Source: an uncultured bacterium (GTDB lineage Bacteria > Patescibacteriota > Minisyncoccia > Phycocordibacterales > GWA1-40-21). Taken from it: DNA of 11,209 nt. The notes beneath the pieces were generated by a model. The model did no database searches and was not told where the DNA came from. It worked only from the letters and a program-made list of their open reading frames with translations. This document shows, piece by piece, positions 6,342-11,209 of this stretch (position 1 is the first letter of the stretch; every line of letters starts with the position of its first letter). The DNA lies in the NCBI GenBank assembly GCA_903824735.1, contig CAIJXO010000067.1, forward strand, positions 1-11,209, given 5' to 3'. Position numbers and translations under genes: made by a program.

Positions 6342-7397
6342 TTCTTCAACAATTTTTCTAGCACTTCGAGATAAACGATTAGGGGTCACGATATTGATTC
6401 TAATGAGCAAATCGCCGCGGCTCGAGCTCGTTTTCGGCACGCCTTTGCCCCTCACACGCAAGATTTCGCCGTAGGAGACGCCTTCGGGTATGGAAAGGTC
6501 AATATCACCATCCAAGGTTTTAACTGGGTATTTAGCCCCTAAAAGCGCGTCGGACAGCTTTACATTCAAATCCATCACAATGTCTTTACCCTCCTTACTG
6601 AAAATAGGGTTATCTTTAACGTGAATCTTGATATATAAGTCCCCAGTCACGCCACCGACAATCGCTTCACCCGCACCATTAAGTTTTACCGTCTCACCAT
6701 CATCGATATCCGCGGGAATTCTAACTTTGATTTCATCCTGCTTTTTGACAATACCGACACCGTGACAGGTCGCACATTTCTCTTTCGGAATCTTTCCTTG
6801 GCCATGACATTTGTCGCACACTCGCTCGGTTTGAAATGTGCCGAGAATCGAACGGCGAACTTCTTTGACTTTTCCGCGACCACCACAATCACCACAAGTA
6901 TGCATTTCCGTGCCGACTTTAGCTCCAGTACCTTTACAGTCGTGACAGGTCGAAGTCTTGGTCAGGAAAATAGTTTTGCCCGCACCAAAGACCGATTCCG
7001 CAAAAGAAATTTCTAAATCAACTTGAATATCTGAGCCTCTCTTGGTTTGCTGACGTCGTCCGCCCCCACCAAAAAAGTCCCCGAAGATATCGCCAAGGTC
7101 AAATTCATAACCTTGGCCGTTACCTTGGGTAAATTGAGAGAAATCGAAGCCTTCGAATCCACCACTAAAACCACTCGGGCCGCTACTTGGACCAGCTGAA
7201 CCAAAGCGATCATACTGTGCACGTTTATTGGTATCAGAAAGTACCGAGTAAGCTTCACTTACTTCTTTGAACTTGGCTTCATTACCGGTTCCCTTATCGG
7301 GATGATATTCATGAGCCAGCTTTCGAAAAGCTTTCTTGATCTCGTCTGCCGAAGCACCTTTATCGACACCGAGGGTTTTGTAGTAGTCTTTGTTCAT
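6321..7397 (-). CDS. dnaJ: Chaperone protein DnaJ (type I Hsp40)
   Basis: The 358-residue product is a complete type I Hsp40. It has a J domain (3-66) with the essential His32-Pro33-Asp34 that triggers DnaK ATP hydrolysis, a Gly/Phe-rich linker (about 66-113), and a zinc-binding domain with four CxxCxGxG repeats at C151-C154, C168-C171, C194-C197 and C208-C211. The C-terminal client-binding domains follow. It delivers unfolded clients to DnaK. The length is slightly under the 370-380 of E. coli. It lies 135 bases downstream of dnaK, separated by a strongly structured spacer. No Shine-Dalgarno sequence is present; the start is preceded by an unstructured CAACAACAAC stretch. The stop overlaps the first base of the ABC transporter start. 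Confidence 0.98.
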   Translation of the reverse strand: MNKDYYKTLGVDKGASADEIKKAFRKLAHEYHPDKGTGNEAKFKEVSEAYSVLSDTNKRAQYDRFGSAGPSSGPSGFSGGFEGFDFSQFTQGNGQGYEFDLGDIFGDFFGGGGRRQQTKRGSDIQVDLEISFAESVFGAGKTIFLTKTSTCHDCKGTGAKVGTEMHTCGDCGGRGKVKEVRRSILGTFQTERVCDKCHGQGKIPKEKCATCHGVGIVKKQDEIKVRIPADIDDGETVKLNGAGEAIVGGVTGDLYIKIHVKDNPIFSKEGKDIVMDLNVKLSDALLGAKYPVKTLDGDIDLSIPEGVSYGEILRVRGKGVPKTSSSRGDLLIRINIVTPNRLSRSARKIVEELKKEGM

Positions 7398-7532
7398 GTT
7401 GTTGTTGAAAAGTCTAAGGTTGTTGTTAGTAAAAGTGTCTCACGGAGGGCGACGGCCCGAGTGTGAGCGAATTTTTCAGTAGAAAAATTACGCGTACACT
7501 TTTATGACAACAACCGAAAGACTTTTTTCAAA
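7398..7532 (-). promoter_or_regulatory. Structured dnaK-dnaJ intercistronic element (putative three-way-junction RNA)
   Basis: The spacer folds almost end to end. The outer stem pairs 7405-7415 with 7519-7531 (two-base bulge), then 7418-7426 with 7507-7515 (9 bp, GGTTGTTGT/ACAACAACC), then 7430-7438 with 7496-7504 (9 bp). It encloses two hairpins: 7439-7443/7463-7467 stacked with 7447-7450/7455-7458 (GGGC/GCCC, loop GACG), and a perfect 8-bp hairpin 7470-7477/7482-7489 with a four-base loop. Both strands can fold, but dnaK-dnaJ mRNA is the minus strand. GTTGTTGTTG next to the dnaJ start (7398-7407) repeats the middle-arm sequence, so the opposite arm (7507-7514) could instead pair there. Possible roles are thermosensor, mRNA processing site, or remnant of a small repeat element. 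Confidence 0.65.
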
Positions 7533-9413
7533 TTACTTTTGCTCAAAATCCGCATCTCTTGGTTCTTTCTTCTCTTCCTCTTTAGGCGCCTCACCCGCTG
7601 GTGGTGGAGTTTGATTCTTCATCATCGCCTCACCGATTTTATTCATCTCGGTCATTAAAGCTTCGGTAGCTTTTTTAGTCATTTCGAGATCAGTGCCATC
7701 TTTAGCTTTCTTCAAATCCACAATTTTATCTTCTACAGCCTTCACAATTTCGGGAGTAACTTTCGCACCATTATCCTTAATTGCTTTTTCGGCTGTATAG
7801 ATTAATTGCTCAGCATGATTCTTGATTTCAATTTCTTCTTTCTTTTTCTTGTCTTCGGCTTCATGAGCGACCGCATCCGCCTGCATCTTTTTGATATCCT
7901 CTTCGGTCAAACCAGAGCGAGCCTCAATACGAATTGATTGTTCTTTACCAGTTGATTTATCTTTCGCTTTCACCGCCAAGATACCATTCGCATCCACATC
8001 AAATGACACTTCGATTTGGGGCATACCGCGTGGTGCTGGTGGAATCCCATCAAGAATAAACTTTCCTAAACTTTTATTGTCTTTAGCCATCGCGCGTTCG
8101 CCTTGCACGATATGAATTTCTACTGAAGTCTGACTGTCAGCGGCAGTTGAGAAAACTTGAGTCTTAGTAGTTGGAATTGTGGTGTTTCTTTCGACAAGCT
8201 TTGTCGCCACATTTCCCATAGTTTCAATACCAAGTGAAAGTGGAATCACATCAAGCAAAAGAATATCTTTCACATCTCCACGCAAGATTCCTCCCTGAAC
8301 CGCGGCACCAAGGGCGACCACTTCGTCTGGGTTAATGGTAAGGTTTGGCTCTTTACCAAACAAAGCTTTCACGGCGTTAAAGATCGCTGGCATTCTCGTC
8401 TGACCTCCAACCATCAAAACTTCGTTGATTTCATCGATCTTAAATGGTGAAGCGGCGATTGCCCGCTTAGTGATTTCAATCGAGCGATCAATCAAATCTT
8501 TGGTCAAGTTTTCGAGAGTAGCCCGAGTCATCTTCAAAAGCAAATGCTTTGGCCCAGAAGCGTCAGAGGTAATGAACGGAATATTTATTTCTGTTTCCAT
8601 CGCGGTTGAAAGCTCAATCTTCGCCTTCTCAGCGGCTTCATCCAATCTTTGCAAAGCTAATGTATCTTTTCGAACATCGATACCAGACTCTTTCTGGTAT
8701 TCACCAGCGATCCAGTCGATAATTTTCTTATCAATATCGCGACCACCAAGATGTGAGTCTCCATCAGTCGATTTTACTTCGACAATATCGGCACCCACTT
8801 CGAGGATCGAGATATCGAAAGTACCACCTCCGAAGTCATACACGGCAATCTTCTCATCTTTCTTCTTGTTGAAACCGTAAGCAAGCGCAGCGGCTGTTGG
8901 CTCGTTGATAATTCTCAAGACATTTAGGCCAGCAATAGTTCCAGCGTCTTTGGTTGCTTGTCGCTGTGAATCGTTGAAGTAAGCAGGCACGGTAATAACC
9001 GCATCGGTAATTTTCTCACCAAGTTTAGCTTCAGTATCTGTCTTAATCTTTTGTAAGATCATCGCTGATACTTCTTCTGGCTTGAAGTTTTGATTATTCA
9101 TCTTTACCTCTACCCCACCAGTTGAGGACTTCAAGACTTCAAAAGAAACAGCCGCTTTATCTTTCTGTACACCCGCATCATCAAAACTGTGACCCATAAA
9201 ACGTTTGATTTGAAAAATCGTGTTTTTAGGATTGGTCACGGCTTGGCGACGTGCGAGCTGTCCTACTAAACGCTCACCAGTTTTCGCGGTTGCGACAATA
9301 GAGGGGGTCGTACGTGAACCTTCAATGTTTTCAATTATTTTCGGAGCATCACCTTCCATGACCGCCACGGCCGAGAAAGTGGTTCCCAGATCGATACCAA
9401 TTATTTTTGACAT
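7533..9413 (-). CDS. dnaK: Chaperone protein DnaK (Hsp70)
   Basis: The 626-residue product is full length (E. coli 638). The ATPase domain (1-385) has phosphate-1 IGIDLGTT (5-12), the catalytic Lys70 in QIKRFMG, and phosphate-2 DFGGGTFD (193-200) with Thr198. The interdomain linker region runs through LLLDVIPLSLGIET (about 385-398), with Ile where most DnaK proteins have Thr. The substrate-binding beta domain follows, then a helical lid rich in Lys and Glu (about 500-590) and a disordered tail with proline and glutamate ending in DADFEQK, the usual type of DnaK C-terminal motif. It binds exposed hydrophobic peptides in an ATP cycle controlled by DnaJ and GrpE, both encoded here. The ATG at 9413 has no Shine-Dalgarno sequence nearby; the closest AGGAGG is about 45 bases upstream, inside a hairpin. 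No CIRCE-type operator was found upstream. Confidence 0.99.
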   Translation of the reverse strand: MSKIIGIDLGTTFSAVAVMEGDAPKIIENIEGSRTTPSIVATAKTGERLVGQLARRQAVTNPKNTIFQIKRFMGHSFDDAGVQKDKAAVSFEVLKSSTGGVEVKMNNQNFKPEEVSAMILQKIKTDTEAKLGEKITDAVITVPAYFNDSQRQATKDAGTIAGLNVLRIINEPTAAALAYGFNKKKDEKIAVYDFGGGTFDISILEVGADIVEVKSTDGDSHLGGRDIDKKIIDWIAGEYQKESGIDVRKDTLALQRLDEAAEKAKIELSTAMETEINIPFITSDASGPKHLLLKMTRATLENLTKDLIDRSIEITKRAIAASPFKIDEINEVLMVGGQTRMPAIFNAVKALFGKEPNLTINPDEVVALGAAVQGGILRGDVKDILLLDVIPLSLGIETMGNVATKLVERNTTIPTTKTQVFSTAADSQTSVEIHIVQGERAMAKDNKSLGKFILDGIPPAPRGMPQIEVSFDVDANGILAVKAKDKSTGKEQSIRIEARSGLTEEDIKKMQADAVAHEAEDKKKKEEIEIKNHAEQLIYTAEKAIKDNGAKVTPEIVKAVEDKIVDLKKAKDGTDLEMTKKATEALMTEMNKIGEAMMKNQTPPPAGEAPKEEEKKEPRDADFEQK

Positions 9414-9452
9414 GTTTTTATTTAGTTAATAGACAGTAAAATAAGAAACTCT

Positions 9453-9487
9453 GACTCTCCTCCTTTTCTAAGGAGGAGTACCGAGTC
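9453..9487. repeat. Inverted repeat in the dnaK leader (perfect CTCCTCCTT/AAGGAGGAG hairpin)
   Basis: A perfect 9-base-pair stem (9457-9465 with 9470-9478) with a four-base loop is flanked by GACT/AGTC (9453-9456 and 9484-9487), which can extend it after a five-base interruption. The region to 9503 is purine-skewed, with GAGGGGAGG at 9491-9499. On the dnaK mRNA strand the hairpin holds AAGGAGGAG, a perfect Shine-Dalgarno-like stretch, buried and about 43 bases from the dnaK start. No T-run follows, so it is not a classical terminator. It may be a dispersed intergenic repeat or a leader element. Confidence 0.55.
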
Positions 9488-9503
9488 TGCGAGGGGAGGT
9501 GGT

Positions 9504-9824
9504 CTAGAAACTAGGAGCTCTCGTTGGTTGGCTCATCACAAAACTAAAATCTTTGAAGTAAGGGGTGAGAACTGACTGGAAATAACTTTTGACCGGAGTA
9601 ACAGTAGAAACAATACATGCACCACCTAAAGCACAGACTTTCTGCTCTGGAATAGTACTAGCATCGATAGCCTCGGCATATATTGCTTTAGCGATTAGAT
9701 GACCATTTCTCTCGATAATTTCAAAGTAAACTAAAGCCTCCACACCGTTTGGCATAGTCATTACTTTCGAGAAGTATTTTGGCCCGCCGCTGTGTCGGGC
9801 AAGCTGTCTTTGGATAGCTAACAT
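9504..9824 (-). CDS. Unrecognised 106-residue protein between grpE and dnaK
   Basis: No family was recognised. The protein starts with a basic, amphipathic stretch (MLAIQRQLARHSGG). It continues with alternating strand-like segments (KVMTMPNGVEALVYFEIIERNGHLIAKAIYAEAI is split between two strands) and a small hydrophobic region around LGGACIVSTV containing two cysteines, and ends in SQPTRAPSF. It has no clear membrane helix or signal peptide. The frame is also open upstream to a TTG at 9857, but the ATG at 9824 is chosen because a strong extended -10 (9831-9839) lies six bases before it and the TTG coincides with the -35 box. It lies 90 bases before dnaK and probably shares a transcript with it. 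Position suggests a stress-related role; nothing in the sequence proves it. Confidence 0.7.
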   Translation of the reverse strand: MLAIQRQLARHSGGPKYFSKVMTMPNGVEALVYFEIIERNGHLIAKAIYAEAIDASTIPEQKVCALGGACIVSTVTPVKSYFQSVLTPYFKDFSFVMSQPTRAPSF

Positions 9825-9830
9825 GGCTGT

Positions 9831-9857
9831 ATTATAGCACATTTTTGGGAAAGTCAA
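9831..9857 (-). promoter_or_regulatory. Promoter upstream of the 106-residue gene and dnaK
   Basis: On the minus strand TTGACT (9857-9852) is followed after 15 bases by TATAAT (9836-9831), preceded by TGTGC, a complete TRTGn extended -10. Transcription should start at about the ATG at 9824, making the first gene leaderless. This probably drives the 106-residue gene together with dnaK and dnaJ, apart from grpE. Confidence 0.7.
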
Positions 9858-9867
9858 AAATAATAAT

Positions 9868-10617
9868 TTACAAATATTTTGCCTCTTCTTCAGCCACCTT
9901 ACGCCTTTTGGCGATCATTTCAGCTTCTTCTTTTTTATGTTCGGCACTCCACTTTATGAGATTTTCAGTAACATCTTCCGGCGAAGAACTCTCGTTTATA
10001 ACCTGGACCTCTGGACGAACTATATAGAGGCGACGATTGGCCGTATCAAAATAAATATCATCTCCACCCTGCTTCTTGGGTCCAGTAATTATCACGGGCA
10101 AAAATCCAAAAATTTCTTTAACCTGAGTAGCTAGGACATCAACAGACTCCGCATAATCAGCAAAGGTCGAATGACCTCCAGCGATAACAACGTCGACTGT
10201 TCCTTCAGTACAGTTATTTCTCGCTTCAATCAACCGGCCTTGCAAATCAGCAATAAAATTTTCACGGTCGGCAACAATAAAACTATGCGGGCTCTGATGT
10301 GTGAGTAGTGAAAGCTCTCGGTCATCATCAATACTTCTTCCTACTAAAATTAAACTAGTACAATCAAAAAGATTTTTAGTGATTTTTGGCTTACTATCAA
10401 GAGTCGAGATGACATATGTCTCCTTGCCTGAATTTTTATAACCATGTTCGGTTAAAACAGCCGGTTTTGAATAAAAATCGACTGGATAGTCAATATCCTC
10501 GAAAGCAGTGATCTGCCCAATTTCTTTCTCGTAATCGCCGAAATTTCCAACACAAGCTATAATAGGTTTTATGTCTTCGGCTAGATGCTCTAATTTTAAA
10601 CTATTCGGCTGTTCCAT
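9868..10617 (-). CDS. Unrecognised 249-residue protein downstream of grpE
   Basis: No family was recognised. The product is soluble-looking, acidic to mixed in charge, without a signal peptide or membrane helix. Strand-like hydrophobic segments each followed by polar turns are visible: IKPIIACVGNFG (about 17-28), CTSLILVGRSIDDD (about 85-98), VDVVIAGGHSTFADYAES (about 141-158), and FLPVIITGPKKQGGDD (about 172-187). These look like an alternating alpha/beta (Rossmann-like) fold with glycine-rich loops after strands. The C-terminal 30 residues are a highly charged Lys/Glu helix, probably a coiled coil or extended helix. It follows the grpE stop after six bases, so it is almost certainly co-transcribed and perhaps translationally coupled. 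A nucleotide- or sugar-binding role is possible but only a guess. Confidence 0.8.
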   Translation of the reverse strand: MEQPNSLKLEHLAEDIKPIIACVGNFGDYEKEIGQITAFEDIDYPVDFYSKPAVLTEHGYKNSGKETYVISTLDSKPKITKNLFDCTSLILVGRSIDDDRELSLLTHQSPHSFIVADRENFIADLQGRLIEARNNCTEGTVDVVIAGGHSTFADYAESVDVLATQVKEIFGFLPVIITGPKKQGGDDIYFDTANRRLYIVRPEVQVINESSSPEDVTENLIKWSAEHKKEEAEMIAKRRKVAEEEAKYL

Positions 10618-10623
10618 AAAATT

Positions 10624-11209
10624 TTACGACTTAACCTCTCCCACCGCCACCTTTGGCGCAATAATTACTTTACCATTCATGGTGTAACCTTTTTTCTTAA
10701 GAGAAGTAATTTTGCCTTCTTTCTCTTTTTCGGTAACAGTTACAACTTCTTCGGCCACATGCAATTTCGGATCAAAAGCCTCTCCTTCTTTGGGTGCAAA
10801 TTCTTTCAGACCATTGTCATCTAAAACTTTCACGAGTTGCGAATGAATATATTCGACACCAACTCGCCAATTTTGCGGCACGGAATTCCACGCCTCTTTA
10901 TTCATAAAAGCCATGTCAAAACTTTCAAGTACAGTGAGCATTTCTTCAAGTAAGCTTTCATTGGCAAACTTAATATATTCTTTCTTGTCTTCCTCTGAAC
11001 GCTTTTTAAAATTCACAAAATCCGCACGCTCTCTCTGCCAGCCGTTCATGTATTCGGCCTTCTCAGACTCAAGCTTCTTAATCTTCTCTTTCAGCTTAGC
11101 CAATTTCGCCGCCGGATCAGTTAAATTGTCTGAATCCACATCAGCGTCGTACACTACATCATCTGTAGCATTATCTTGCGCTAAATCGTCTTGTTTTTTA
11201 TTGTTTTCA
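10624..11209 (-). CDS. grpE: GrpE nucleotide exchange factor, N-terminus cut off by the window edge
   Basis: GrpE releases ADP from DnaK and so resets its cycle. The visible protein has a long N-terminal coiled coil (LAKLKEKIKKLESEKAEYMNG and following) and the GrpE core RERADFVNFKKR. It continues with a helical bundle around LLEEMLTVLESFDMAF and the beta-wing domain with GEAFDPKLHVAEEVV and the ending KKGYTMNGKVIIAPKVAVG. The frame is still open at the window edge: beyond a GTG at 11154 there are 18 more in-frame codons rich in Asp, Asn and Gln, typical of a disordered GrpE N-terminus. The true start therefore probably lies just outside the window, although the GTG cannot be excluded. It is the first visible gene of the chaperone cluster. 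Confidence 0.96.
   Translation of the reverse strand, partial: ENNKKQDDLAQDNATDDVVYDADVDSDNLTDPAAKLAKLKEKIKKLESEKAEYMNGWQRERADFVNFKKRSEEDKKEYIKFANESLLEEMLTVLESFDMAFMNKEAWNSVPQNWRVGVEYIHSQLVKVLDDNGLKEFAPKEGEAFDPKLHVAEEVVTVTEKEKEGKITSLKKKGYTMNGKVIIAPKVAVGEVKS

Noticed and set aside
6762..7016. Plus-strand open frame opposite dnaJ, and similar plus-strand frames opposite dnaK and the ABC gene
   Set aside because: These are antisense shadows of strongly conserved genes with no recognisable product of their own.
7405..7531. The dnaK-dnaJ inverted repeat as an intrinsic terminator
   Set aside because: The outer stem is long and interrupted, no T-run of adequate length follows it on the mRNA strand before the dnaJ start, and dnaJ is expected to be co-expressed with dnaK.
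9457..9478. The CTCCTCCTT hairpin as a terminator before dnaK
   Set aside because: The stem is good but no T-run follows directly on either strand.
9414..9503. CIRCE operator (HrcA site) upstream of dnaK
   Set aside because: The TTAGCACTC-N9-GAGTGCTAA pattern was looked for here and upstream of the 106-residue gene, and no match was seen. The upstream region of grpE is outside the window.
9782..9800. Short inverted repeat GCCCG...CGGGC
   Set aside because: It lies inside the coding sequence of the 106-residue protein, is only five bases per arm, and has no supporting context.
9825..9857. Longer form of the 106-residue protein starting at a TTG at 9857
   Set aside because: The TTG is part of the -35 box and the -10 lies inside the added segment, so a transcript from this promoter would not include it. 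The ATG at 9824 is preferred.

Overview
The window looks like a chromosomal segment of a Candidatus Patescibacteria (CPR) bacterium, most likely of the Parcubacteria group. This is an inference from the overall character of the sequence. It is AT-rich, tightly packed, and has short gaps of 6 to about 160 bases. Its GrpE and DnaK sequences have a Patescibacteria-like look, for example the GrpE stretch NGWQRERADFVNFKKR and the DnaK C-terminus DADFEQK. It also holds a solitary PurD-like protein and several orphan small genes. No rRNA, tRNA, CRISPR array, insertion sequence or phage gene was seen.

Right half (about 4459-11209, all minus strand, read from right to left): a heat-shock chaperone cluster. 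The order is grpE (running off the right edge), an unrecognised 249-residue protein, an unrecognised 106-residue protein with its own promoter, dnaK, a 135-base highly structured spacer, dnaJ, and an ABC exporter half-transporter that overlaps the dnaJ stop codon by one base. DnaK, DnaJ and GrpE form one ATP-driven folding machine. The two unknown proteins sit between grpE and dnaK. The spacer between dnaK and dnaJ can fold into a three-way junction and has a possible alternative pairing next to the dnaJ start codon.

Middle (about 3464-4440): a patch unlike its surroundings. A 73-residue DUF397 protein, from a family known mainly from Actinomycetota, has about 52% GC by hand count amid AT-rich neighbours. 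It is preceded by two short palindromes and an extended -10 element and followed by a strong intrinsic terminator. That terminator abuts the ribosome binding site of the next gene, a GNAT acetyltransferase. On the plus strand lies an orphan protein that resembles DUF6624.

Left half (1-2926): a small alpha/beta hydrolase (minus), a PurD-like ATP-grasp ligase (plus), and a DMT/EamA-family membrane transporter (minus) that runs off the left edge. The last two are divergent and share a 64-base promoter region.

Promoters: four minus-strand genes have an extended -10 of the TRTGn-TAnnnT type, and three genes have a -10 box only 6-9 bases before their ATG, which suggests leaderless mRNAs. Only the GNAT and DUF397 genes show a well placed Shine-Dalgarno sequence; a weaker one may serve the GTG start of the ABC transporter.
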